Below, piece by piece: positions 45,691 to 58,500 of a stretch of DNA of 64,000 bases (the stretch's first letter is position 1; every line of letters begins with the position of its first letter). Position numbers and translations under genes: made by a program. The notes under the pieces were generated by a model, which had not been told where the DNA came from, did no database searches, and was given only the letters and a program-made list of their open reading frames with translations. This DNA is from Lottia gigantea (lineage: Eukaryota; Mollusca; Gastropoda; Lottiidae). The stretch covers positions 4,756,358 through 4,820,357 of the forward strand of contig NW_008710049.1 in assembly GCF_000327385.1 (NCBI RefSeq), given 5' to 3'.

Positions 45691-48260
45691 TAATATACTG
45701 AATGAAAAAAAATGTGGTTCTCACACCGTCATCAGGAATATAATAAATGAAAATTATATATTATAAATATCATGAGACAGTGTATATTGGGGAAAGATAA
45801 ATATAAAAAGACAAAGTAATTATGATATGTGAATTTTGAGAAAAAAGTAATTATAAAACAGAAGTTTATAATATGATTCAGGTGATTCTAACATTTATTA
45901 TTTTGTATAATGAGTTTTATCGACATCATTATCTATTAAGAAGTATGATTGTTATAATATTGTTGAATTTTACTGTATTATAATTCACAAGATTACAAAA
46001 CTCATTTTAAATGATACCAACATCTTAGAGTCAATGGTTGGCCATTTTCAGGGTTCGATTTGGGTCTCTAGAAGTAATAGAAATGTACGTATCGTATAAT
46101 TTCTACAAAAATACTTCAAACTATGAATTTTACCTTCTAATTCTATAAATGTCTTTTCTATATAATGGCAGATTCTCAAGAAATGACGACATTATGATCA
46201 TATTGCATATAATTGAGAGTTTTAACCAATCATAAATGTCCATGTATGTACTGGAAAACAAAACAAAACAAAACAAAAAAGACAGTTTGACCTTTTTTGA
46301 TCGGTCACTGTAATTCTGCTGGTTATTCTCTTCTAATTTAGCTAATTATAAATTAATTATGGACATGCGAGACAAACTGATATTTTTCAAGTCATTAGAA
46401 CACATCTACTTTCTATTCATCGAAGTTTTAGCATTTTCATTTTCATAAATGAAAATAAGGGAACTCACCTTTAAAGACTTTATGAAATAATATGTGGATG
46501 TTTCGTGCCATTTTTTAAATCAAGTTATTAAAACAGTTACCATCCTTATCTCAAGTGATTATTCTCTAAATCCTTTTCTATGGAATTTTGATTCATCAAA
46601 AGTTGTAATTAGTCAGGTGGACTTGTTTAAAGGGATGTGGATATTAAGTAGCTGAGAGTAACAACAGGTCCGTCTGCGCTCTCCTCTCCCCTATTACAGA
46701 CTGTACAGTATCTTCAACATCAAATATTATAGTTTCACTTTCACTAATACTTAACTTCTATTGTGTTCAACGCCCTCCTATCAGAATTGGGACCTAACGG
46801 CATCATTTATCAAGACACGATTTAATTTGTATGAGTACACTTAAAAGACAGAAATCAGTGAATGAAGGCTTAATATTTACACAAGTACGATAAAGAATGG
46901 TCGTACAATGTTTTACAATTGTCGTTTACTGACTAATCCCTATTAACTTCTCAACTTAAAAAATATTCAAACATGTTTTGAAACTCCTCAATACTTCCCA
47001 CATCATGTTTATAAGTACGGTAATTATAGATTTTGAAATATTCAACGCGTGGGATGTGTATTAGTTACAAAACCCCAGACCAAACAAACAAATATAATTC
47101 TATTTACATGTATTCCGTCATTCAAACGACTATCAAAGCATTTCACACAAGCTGCTTTTCTGACTGATTTTCAGATCAGAAATAAAGCTACCTAATACTA
47201 CCATCACGGACTAATTTAGATTAAAACCAAGTTTTAGAAAGCTGATATATATACAATTTGTATACAGATTATTACCGTTGGAGATTATACCATTTGAGGG
47301 GGTCGAGTAGGGGAGCGAATGATACGAAATTTGAAATATGGAGGGGGAAAAGCTCTTTTTCGGCGGGGTAGGGGGACATGGTCCTCTGACTCACCTTGCC
47401 CCTCTCCCCTCTTCTAGGTACGTCACTGATTGTAAGTAAGGTATAACCCTGGTATTCCATTGGAATATTATCACTTTCTTTTACTATAAGACTTTCATTA
47501 TTAATGAGACCATTAACAATTTCTACAAATCTTAAGATGAATATCAACACCATTTAACGATACAATAATAAACATAAATCTTTCCACGATTAAATTATGC
47601 TTAATGATAAATACATAATATATACTATATGAACGCGTAGAGTACTATAAATATTTGCTTTACCAGCTGATTTCAGCTACCCATATGACGTCTACGGGAT
47701 GAAATCTTATTTCATCTCAATACTTTACACTCTAAATGCTCTGAAATCCGTTAGCTTGGCAGCACCCTGCCCTCTCGATCTCAAAGGGTTTCGGCATCTC
47801 TCATAGTTGTCCTCCCCCTCATTCATTTTCTACATAAGCCTCTGTCTAATTTAAAAAAAAAAAACACTTGGGTTTGAGACCTTGAAGTTGACGAGTTAGA
47901 AGCTGATGTGAATTGTGAACATAAATGCCAAGACTTTCAAATAAAGCTTGGAAATCTCATGATCATTAGGAATCGCAAATACGTTAGAAGTTTTCCACTA
48001 TTAAAACTATTATTCTCCCTCGCTGCTTAATATTAAGTACTCCTGGCAGACTTGCCTCTAAATTAGTGAAAATAAATCCTTTATGGTCCAATGAGAGGTG
48101 TCTTGACAATACTGAGTTTATATCAACAAGTCTGTTCCTTAGAGTTTATCAAATATTGATTCCCACTTTATCATTCCCAGATTAAAAGCATGATAATATA
48201 TTATTTATGCTACAAATTGTCAAGAAATATCTAACGTATTACCATGTTTTCACAGCATTA
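45691..48260. other. No gene seen
   Basis: It contains an (AAAAC)n run at about 46259-46276 and, on the minus strand at about 47430, CAGTGACGTACCTAGAAGAG, which resembles an hAT-type end. The 93-codon frame at 47272-47553 overlaps the latter and is not convincing. Confidence 0.5.
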
Positions 48261-48975
48261 TCTTGGTTGGTTGATGACAGTAAACCTTCAGTAAACTGAT
48301 ATCACAGACTAGGTAGTTGTTGGTAGATGACAAGTTAACGTCCGCCTCAAGTAAACTGATATCACGGACAAGGTAGTTGTTGGTAGATGACAAGTTAACG
48401 CCCGCCTTCAGTAAACTGATATCACGGACTAGGTAGTTGTTGGTAGGTGACAAAAAACTTCTAAAGTCGCTGACTAGGTAGTTGTTGGTAGATGACAAGT
48501 TAACGCCCGCCTTCAGTAAACTGATATCACAGACTAGGTAGTTGTTGGTAGATGACAAGTTAACGTCCGCCTCCAGTAAACTGATATCACGGACTAGGTA
48601 GTTGTTGGTAGATGACAAGTTAACGCCCGCCTTCAGTAAACTGATATCACAGACTAGGTAGTTGTTGGTAGATGACATGTTAACGCCCGCCTTCAGTAAA
48701 CTGATATCACGGACTAGTTGTTGTTAGATGACAAGGAAACGTCTGAAATTGCAGACTAGGAAGTTGTTTTGTAGATGATAAGTTAACGTCTCAAATCGCA
48801 GAATAGGAAGTTGTTGGTAGATGATAAATTAACGTGTGATATCGCAGACTAGATAGTTGTTGGTAACTGACAGGTTAATGTCTGCTTCCAGTTAACTGAT
48901 ATCGCAGACTAGGTAGTTATTGGTTACTGACAAGTTTATGTCTGCTTCCAGTTAACTGATATCGTAGATTAGGGC
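48261..48975. repeat. 60-bp minisatellite, about 12 units, inverted relative of the 2123 array
   Basis: Units read GACTAGGTAGTTGTTGGTAG, ATGACAAGTTAACGTCCGCC, then TTCAGTAAACTGATATCACG. In inverse this gives the GACGTTAACTTGTCATCTAC core of the first array. One unit is internally rearranged at about 48449-48478, and units become diverged after 48720. Confidence 0.9.
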
Positions 48976-51061
48976 TCAGGTCAACCTGGAGACTGTTAGA
49001 ATCAGGGAGTAACTGGACTTTTACGACAGTCAGAAACTGGTGGCATCTGGAAGAATCTTGTCGATCGCAATATTGCCAAACAAAGCGTATCCACTGACAG
49101 GCTGACGTCCTCGGCATGTACTCTACTAACTAGTGCTCAGATCATGATGAATATGACGGATTGCATCAGATATTAGAAAGCACCCGCATCAAAAATATTT
49201 TATACTACTAGTTATTCTGCTATTGATATAATCATTGATAGGACAATTTAATTATTGTTTTGTAAAACATATTTCAGAGAGATGAAGGATGAACAGCGGA
49301 CAGGGCTGTCTTTATAATGTCTACCTTCTCTAAGAAACAGCTGTATCCAGAAAACACGTTTGCTTCAAGGTTAAAGTTGGTTTAATACGAAACATCTTCA
49401 TAAAGAAATTAATAAGCAGCGGTCGTTATGGTAAAGATAGTATCGTAGTGATGTTGCTAGCAAGGCACCTGTCACACTGTAGCTGGGTGCTACCTAACGA
49501 CCCCAATCAGAGAGTCTAACATACTACCCTAACTTGTTCTTACTCTTATTACTTACCAGAAAACATTATACTGATATCATGAAAGAAGAAATTTTGTAAT
49601 TTATTTTCAACTGATGGATTCCGATCAAACCAATTGTCCACCTAGGATTATCAAAGATTATCAAAACCAACTAATGCTATTTCACCACGATTTTTGTTTT
49701 TGAATACAAAAGAATATTCCACAAAGATTATTGAAAATATGTATTGGAGGCGGAAATAATCTTCTAGGGCCAAACAATGTTAAACCGAACACTTTGTGTT
49801 AATCCAACACTTCACTAAGAAAATATTGAGACGTTATTTATACAAAATAATTTTTTTTACACGATCCGCATTAACTCTGTATTTAAAAAAATATTTTTAA
49901 AATTTCAATCTTCGTTCATTGTTGGGTTTCCCCTTTTAATCCGATTCCAGATTACTGTAAATATGTTTGAATTCCGGTTATCACTTCCTGGTTAAGTATA
50001 ATGGTAAGTAGTGTCATGTTTCATAGTTTAAGAGAGCCTATATTACTAAGCTGTGATTACATGTGTCCGTAGGTGTAACTCAAACTCAAATTAAATTCAA
50101 ACTTAAAGCGTGATTTCATGTAACCGTACGATGATTCTGCGATGATTCAACGAAAAAGGTGAACCAAGTGGTATTGGGCCAGGAAACATCCACAGTAATG
50201 ATGTCATAAAGGGGATTCCCCTATTTTGGCACCTTGTCAAGGTCACATTTTCAGTAGAAATCGATCACTGAGCCATCCGTTGCGCTTAAGGGGATGTTGA
50301 GTTCGAGTTTGAAGACACATGTAAGCAGATTTGCTAAGGATTTGATAGGATTTGCTCTGGTCCGTTTTTTATATTGAGTTTGCGTTTGAGTTTGAGTCTG
50401 ATAATGTACCCTAATAGATTATTAATTAATCTAAAAAAGTTAATAATAATGCGAAACCCGTTGTGTCCAATGAAACCTTATCATAGATTTATCTTGCCAT
50501 ATCAACAAATGTAAATTGTGGAAACGTTTTTTACAAGAAAACATCGAAATTTCAAGGCCTTTAAATCTGCATGATGTCGAACCTTTTTAACTTATTAAAT
50601 TATTTCCATTCAGTGTTGATTTTTGATTGATTTGCTTACGCGTATTGATGAACCTTCAAACCACTACACTAGAGAGGGTCCTTGAAGATAGATAAATTGC
50701 CATCTCTAATCGGTCTCAAGTGACAAGAAATCTAAGTTTTGAAAACATCATGGACAGACATTAATGACGTGAAGATCTTTAATAGATTTGTCAACAATTC
50801 AGAAGAGACTGTTGAAGAAACACGTCCTTAAGTTCTGTTGTATTTTAAAGGAGAATACATATACCCATCAAAATGTTAAGGCTATCACTATTGCAAGAAG
50901 ATCATCACTAAATGTAGCTCCATCCTGGCAAAGATATAGATAGTATGCCTTCAGATTTTCAACGCTGTCAGTCAGACGGTTGCGCGCTAATCTGAAGGTC
51001 ATGGATTCATTCCTGGCGTGAATCAAGTTGACAACTTTCAGATTCCCAACACTATTTTTTA
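48976..51061. other. No gene seen; weak foldback at about 50050-50400
   Basis: TTACATGTGTCCG and AACTCAAACTCAAA on the left are mirrored by AGACACATGTAA and TTTGCGTTTGAGTTTGAG on the right. The ends are unclear. Confidence 0.4.
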
Positions 51062-51173
51062 ATTTGTCGGTGATGCTTTGGTCCTACTGTTCTGCACCTA
51101 TTGAGCTAATGAAAACGGGCAATGATGAAATAAATTTGGTCTGTCTTCACTAGACCAATTTTCCACTGAGTAC

Positions 51174-51477
51174 TTAAAGGTGCGGACAAACGAGCGGTCC
51201 TCGACTAGAGTCTGGCACGAGCACAAAAATCTCCAGTTGGTCATTTCCAATCATGTCGATAATCACGTGCAAAGCATGCAATTGAAAGGAAAATGAATCT
51301 GATTGGATGATGACAATCTATATTGCAGACGACAAAACTATCAAAGACAATTAACAACCTTGTTTGATATTATAAATCCTGTCAGAGACGCGATAATCTT
51401 GTCGTGGAAGCGTGCCGGCACACGCGAGATTTTACTCAAGACTCTAAACCAAGACCGCTCGTGTGCCCGCACCTTAA
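51174..51477. mobile_element. TTAA-ended MITE (family D)
   Basis: TTAAAGGTGCGGACAAACGA at the left is mirrored by GTGTGCCCGCACCTTAA at the right. The inverted repeat extends about 30 bp (GAGCGGTC, TAGAGTCT). Frames of 60-90 codons across it are on both strands and look incidental. Confidence 0.65.
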
Positions 51478-51789
51478 AAGGAGAAGTTATATAAATTCCA
51501 AAGCTTCGTCCCACTTTTATAACGATGACAGAATGGACGACCATTGTCCCTTCGAGAGAAAAATCCCATTAACCGTCTGGACTTGTGAAATAAAAAATCG
51601 GATCTTCGACGCCTTTCAATTCAGATCTCTCATCATTTCCGCCATTTTTATGATTTCACATTTAAGAATTCTAAAGAATTAATTTTTTTAATAAGTAAAG
51701 CTGTCTGGAAAATTGAATTTGAAAGAAGGTTGCGATGTCGTTGTTAAGTGGGTTAAAGGTATTTAACAAACTGTGGCATCACTTTTTGT

Positions 51790-52210
51790 AACGACCAAGT
51801 ATGTACCAGATGGATCTAGTTATTCTTTATAACATATAATCTGACGGATTGGGGGTTACCCTTTATAAGATTTTGGTACATAATTGACGGATTAGAGGTT
51901 ACATTTCATAACGACTAGGTACATTCTTGATGGATTGAAGGTTACGCTTTCAACGACTAGGTACATACTTGATGGATTGAGGGTTACATCTCATAACGAC
52001 TCGGCACATACTTGAAAGATTGGACTTTACGCTTATAACATCTAGGTACATTCTTGATGGATTGAAGATTATGCTTATAAAATCTAGGTACATTCTTGAT
52101 GGATTGAAGGTTACGCTTTACAAAGACTAGGTACATACTTGATGGATTGGACGTTACGCTTATAATATCAAGGTACATTGAAGGATGAAGATTACGCTTT
52201 ACAAGTGCTA
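51790..52210. repeat. Diverged ~42-bp tandem repeat
   Basis: Variants of AACGACTAGGTACATACTTG then ATGGATTGAAGGTTACGCTT recur about ten times with small insertions and deletions. Confidence 0.8.
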
Positions 52211-53754
52211 GATACGTAAATGAGATTGAAAGCAAATAAATGGAATAATACAGCACGGAGCTGTTTACATCCCAACGAACAGAAATAATGTTCATCGAGT
52301 ACACTATAATATGTAACTTTCAAAAAGATCAGAAGACTTAACTTAATTAAAGACAACAGGGGGCTTAACTTAAAAATGAACTCAAATAGAGGACTTAAAG
52401 CTTTAATGAAAATTAAATAATTAATTAGAGATGTTTTAGAATACCGGACTATCAATAGTTACTGGGTACTGATAAATACGACGAAATCTAAGAACTACTA
52501 TTATATAGTTGGTAATCTACTATTAATGTAAAAGCCTGATGGTATGTTACCCAGCTATTATTATACAAAACTCTTCATGCGTTCAAGGCCAGGAATTTCC
52601 GTAATTAAACCAATAGAGCACGAACTCATATTTTTTGCCTTCTTGTATGTGTTATATTTTCAATATCTTAACACTGACACAATTATTATACCTCAAATGA
52701 CGTTCGAAAACTACGAATTTCAAATTTCAGATTGCAAAGATTAAATCATCTTTAATTCAAACACGGTGGCAGTCATTAGGGTGGCTTGTCATCACTGTTG
52801 AGATCAAACTAGTGAAATAAGGTTTTGAAAGCCATTAGCTGATTTTTCAAATTATAGCGAAGATAATTGTGCTCCGTTTGACTTCATTGGGAGTATTTCC
52901 AACTCTATTTTAGTTACCCTGTAATTTTTACTTTCATCTGCAGGAATGATCTAGTTAGATCACCCTCTCATGGCGCAGTGCAATAACACTTAAATGAGGC
53001 AATTGGGGATTCATTGGGGATATTGGTAGATTAAAATATATTATTTAGAATAAAAATAAAAAGTAAAAAATGAGCATATGTCCTATTGACCACGCTGCGG
53101 ACATTTTGATTCTCCGTACTTCTGTATCACACTTGGACACCCACGGTATCTAGCAAAGTGAAGGGGCTGAGAACATAGAAGAAAAGTAATGAATTGTTTG
53201 GCTGGACAACAGATTTGTCTGAAGCCGACACTAATTTCATCAACGTTTCAAATTTTCAAGAGGCCTCTCTGGCTGATAACCAATGGCGCACAAATACGAC
53301 AGGTGGGGGAACCAGAGTGAATAAGTGATCCGACCCATGATACGGAAGTTCCACATCATTCAGATATAAATATGAGCCAACCGCTGCGTTTGAAGAATTT
53401 TAAAAGAATAAGTACTCATATATCATTGTCTAGCATATTGAAAATTACTAGAAAAATCATAGCAAAATTACAGATACAACCCTCTAATCATTTAATCATT
53501 TCAGCCACATTTCGTATTTTTCGAGACAGAAAATACTACGTTGTAGGGAAATATATAATTACTTGAAAAACTTCCTAATAATATCTTCGAAAGACGTAAA
53601 TTGATTACTTTGATCATAGATATAAAGTCCAAGGTAATCTCCATTTTCAATAAACGTGATGAGGACTGTTTATCCGAAACACGTGTTGGCAGCTTGTGAT
53701 TACATGTAGTTTATGCCAACTAAATTCATATAATATAATACTTCATATATTTAG

Positions 53755-54540
53755 TCCAATACTTCACCCATCTAAGTACTGTATACTTTTAAATAAATAC
53801 TGTATTGCTTTTTTGTTCTGTATCACTTTAAGCACTTTATCACTTTAAGTACTGTAATACTTTAAGCACTTTATCAATTTAAGTGCTATGTCACGTTAGG
53901 CATTTTATTACTTTATTACTTTCAGTCTCATTTAAGAACTGTATCATTTTAAGTACTGTATCACTAAGTACTGCATCACTTAAAGTTCTGTATCACTTAA
54001 AGTGCTGAGTCACTTTCAGCACTGTATCACTAAGTACTGTATCACTTTAAGTACTGTATCACTAAGTACTGCATCACTTAAAGTTCTGAGTCACTTTCAG
54101 CTTTGTATCACTAAGTACTGTATCACTTAAAGTACTGTACAGTCGTGACTGTAAGTACTGTATCACTTTAAACTTTATAACTTTAAGTACTGTATCACTT
54201 AAAGTTTCTGTATCACTTAAAGTACTGTATCACTTTAAGTACTGCATCACTTTAAGTACTGTATCACTTTAAGTACTGTATCACTTTAAGTACTGTATCA
54301 CTTTTATTACTGTGTCACTTTCAGCACTGTATTATCTTTCAAGTACTATGTCATTTGAAGTACAGTATCACTTTAAGTACTGTATCACTTTAAGTACTGT
54401 ATATCTTTAAGTACTGTATCACTTTAAGTACTGTATTACTTTAAACTTTATGACTTTAAGTACTGTATTGCTTTAAGTACTGTATTATTTTAAGTACGGC
54501 ATCACTTTCGGCGTTATATCATTTGAAATACAGTATCAAT
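53755..54540. repeat. Diverged 17-bp tandem repeat
   Basis: ACTTTAAGTACTGTATC and variants (AAAGTTCTG, TCAGCACTG) fill the region with irregular spacing. Confidence 0.85.
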
Positions 54541-54775
54541 TTAATACTGTATCAAAGTGGTGTACCAATTTAAGTACTGTATCAAAGTGGTGTACCAATT
54601 TAAGTACTGTATCAAAGTGGTGTACCAATTTAAGTACTGTATCAAAGTGGTGTATCAATTTAAGTACTGTTTCAAAGTGGTGTATCAATTTAAGTACTGT
54701 ATCAAAGGGGTGTATCTATTTAAGTACTGTATCAAAGTGGTGTATCAATTTTAGTACTATATCCCTTTAAGTCAC
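54540..54775. repeat. 30-bp minisatellite derived from the adjoining 17-bp repeat
   Basis: About eight units of AAGTGGTGTACCAATTTAAG then TACTGTATCA incorporate the 17-bp motif plus a new AAGTGGTGT segment. Confidence 0.88.
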
Positions 54776-55066
54776 TGTATCTATTTCGGTACTATACGTT
54801 GTAAATGATTAGAAGCAAGGAAGTAAATAAAGGGCCAATTCAAGCGGAATAATGAAGATGATGTCTTGGTAATGAAGATGTCTTTAATCCACTGTACATG
54901 ATTAGAATATCCTGAATATAAAGTTAACTGACGCCAATCTTGATAAATTACTAATGATATGATATGGGACACCTGATGCTACTCTGGGATTTCATTTGTC
55001 AAATTGTCTTCGCCTTTAGTTTATTAAACATACAATAAATAGTTCATGTTAATAATCTAAAACATT

Positions 55067-55524
55067 TTAAAGGCATTTCCAGGAGAAAATCATTCTTGGG
55101 CTTAGAAGCGTGAATTGTTAATTATTTTCCACAGTCTACCATCGAAGATTAAGCCCTCAAATCCAAATGTATCCATATCCTTAATTATCTATGTTTGAAG
55201 GTCATTTTACCGAGTTAAAGGGGCTTTTTATTTTGAATATCCCTTGATGGCGTCATGTGTATACAGTAGACATCAGTCTGGTCTACTTAGTCTAGGCATA
55301 GATGAGACGGAATATGTCTTGGTGTCAGAGACTATCAACAAGACGTTCAACTTTCGTATACTCAAACTTTTTGATAAGCTTGCGAATGAAACATTAAAAG
55401 TTAAATTTCTTGTTTGAGGTCTATTTAAATTATTTGGGCGCTTTTCGGACAGTTTTAGTAGTTCTGAAGAATATTTACATATATTCGAGGCCCAAATCAA
55501 CCTCCGAATCACCTGTCCGTTTAA
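55067..55524. mobile_element. Longer, diverged family-C MITE
   Basis: The left TTTTAAAGGCATTTCC and right CACCTGTCCGTTTAA ends, with CCAAATGTATCCATATCCTT and ATATTCGAGGCCCAAATCAA inside, match the family. The middle is longer than in the 27911 copy. Confidence 0.4.
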
Positions 55525-58500
55525 AATCGAATTTCTAAGTTTGTCTTCAAGGAGACAATGGAAATGTTGAGGTTTAGACAACGACCATTCTTTACACGGA
55601 CAACACTCCCATGGTTACTATAGCGGCGTCACGAATCCAATCTAGTATCAATGTGACTATAATGCCGAGTCAATTTTCAGTTGATATTTTGGTATTTCTA
55701 ACGGGAAGTGCAGATTCGCCTGGATTAATCCCTTGAGTGGACTCTTAATACAGTTTATACTGTATAATCTGGGTACTGAATTTATATAATATAATATACC
55801 ATACCATATCATATTTCGCGGCGATAAAGACTTTTATACCCCTGAACACCTCTGCATAAGGTCAACTTTGCTCCTACATCAATTTTGCCTCCGCATTCTC
55901 TCTTGCTTCTCTTGTCCCTGAAGAGTTCAACCAGAACAAAACCGGTCAGTGCGTATATTCCAAATCAAGGATGTCGTAAAGGAAAGTTCCACTTCCTTCT
56001 GTCCTTTTTACATGGGTAGACAATTTGAAATAGGTAGACAATATTGTACAAGGTTAATCATATAGATTTCAATATGGTAATAATTTACCTTCAGACGAAC
56101 TGTTCTATATATTCCAAAGAGACCAGAATAATTTCTTTAAACCAATAATCATACAGTAACGACTATTAATTTTCAATTTATTTTCGTCGTTGTACTTTAT
56201 CAAAAAAGGAACAGCAGCTACTAGCCTCAAGCTTGTATAAGTTTCTGCTAGAATTGTAGACTTTCAGAGTTATTCAAGACCGTTGCCACAACAAGTTATT
56301 CCAACTGCTTAATAGATGCATGTGATCGAAACGATCATTTGGACGAGGTAGATTTTTTTCAGGACAAAGTTTTAGAATACCCCCTTTAGACTTCCGCCAG
56401 TCCTGACTTTTCAACTCATCTACTAAATTGTACAAATATTAACATAGCCTCATTGTTTCATGGTTAAAATTTTGTTATTAGCTTATTCACTGCAAGGGAA
56501 ATAACATATATCCAATCGCTCGAGGAGTCATTCTCGATATTAGTAAACTAGGAGTCCTTGACATTAGTAAACTAATAATAACTGGTAGTTTGCAACTCGA
56601 GGTTTGGAGGCAAATCATTATAATATACAACAATAACCGTGCTATATACATGTTCCAATAAAATCAGACAACAAATTCGATATTATGAAATACTACAATA
56701 ACTTCGTCATAAATAATATTTCTCCTTGCTTCAGTTGCATAAAAATATCAAAAGAAAAGTCAATATATTTTATCAATTGCAGATATTGATGTTTCGTTTC
56801 ATGTTTTTTTCTGTTGGTGAACTCGTTTACCATCTTTGATCTGACGGATTTGTTAAGTATCTCATGTTCCTGGAAATGTAATATTCAACCAATCAATTCA
56901 CTGCTTAATAAAATATTTACCGATGAATTCTGAATTTATTATATCATGAATGACAAGGCTTCCACAGTTAAACAAGAAACAAAGCACGAGGATCTGTATA
57001 TTAATCAGATTGACTAGGTAGTGGACTATATTTTCTCTCAACTTGCCTGGCTCATACCAGAATTGATATAATTGACACGTCCAATAACTAATTTGAAATG
57101 TGTCAACGTATAATATCAAATTTTACTCAATAATCGGACGAAATTGGAAAACCATGTTATTAAAACTGTAATATGTCATCTAGCGGAAGTTACAACATTT
57201 ATTGATCATGAAATATTTTCTTTCAAGTTCAAAGGAAACCGAGCTGTCAGAACAAATCTGACAGAAACTTTTTATTAAGAAAAATTTATCGGTTAATTTA
57301 GCGTTTTTTACCCACTTAACCTTGAAAGCCGCAGCTGAAAGTTGAAGCCAGATCGAGACAATTAGTTAGAAGTGCATGGTTGACCCTGTTACATGTCGCT
57401 TTGCCCTCGCCATGCGTGCCATAAAGCAAAACGTTTCAAAGCGTTTAGTGACGTTTAGCGTTTAGTCGAGTCAAACTTAACTGAAGGTAGACAAACTGTT
57501 GTAAAAATAGTATACACTAGTAGGATCCCTTCGAAAGAGATATAAGGAAAGGATTTATTAATAAATCATTAACAGAACGGTTCCTTTCACGCTGCAGGTT
57601 TGAGTTGACATAGAAACATATTTTTTATGTAAAAATTGAAGCAAGCAGCAAGCAGTAGCTCAGGTATTCCAGCTTCCATCTTTACTTTCTATATATAATA
57701 TAGACACCCACTTTAAGATTATCATGCAATGAACCCAAATCTTGTTGTTTTTAATTGGGGGAACAAGCTGTATAATCCCTCTACCTCTTACGAAATAAAC
57801 TGACATTTCAAATAGAATCTTCATTTTTTCAACAATTTAATCCTCATCACATCAGATTATTTTCTTTTCTACAGATTTTATATAAGGTTAAACAGATTAA
57901 TGGTTACATAAATATGGTAACAGTCGGTTACGAAACGAAATAATCTGCATTGTACTGACTGTCAATTTGTGTAAGAATTCAATTATCATCACGCAATATA
58001 TTCTTTCGTTAACCTGATTGCAGGCCACTACAGATCAATGCCAATCATTGGCTACTGTACAAATTGATAATGATATTTAAGGAAACGACAATAATCTAGT
58101 AAAATGGGTTTTTAAAAAATGAATGCAGTTGACGTCTGTAATGAGCCAATTGACACAGATATCGTTTTAATTTGGATTAGCGGATATACAGTAGGTCACA
58201 ATAATCATTTAGAACGGTCTCGAAACAAAAGAAAATCTGAAAAATTCAGTTAATATGCATTTCTCGAACTGTTAAATACGACATCAAATCATACCTAAAA
58301 TATTAATAATCATTAGACACCATGTGAGGAAAATTAACAAATATACCTTGCTTATCAATGAGTCGGAAAACTGGTACAAACGGACTGGAAACAATTGAAT
58401 TCAGAAAATTGTGGCCTAATTTCAAATCCTTTCATGTTATCTGTTTCTTATCACAGATGACAGACAGACTTCAAAGGAAACCAAGATTTACAAAAAATCA

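Noticed and set aside
45234-45701. Frames of 139 and 148 codons on opposite strands
   Set aside because: Products of the second 45-bp array.
48250-48678. 142-codon reverse frame with SSTNNYLVCDISLLKAGVNL repeats
   Set aside because: Product of the 60-bp array; it is interrupted where a unit is rearranged.
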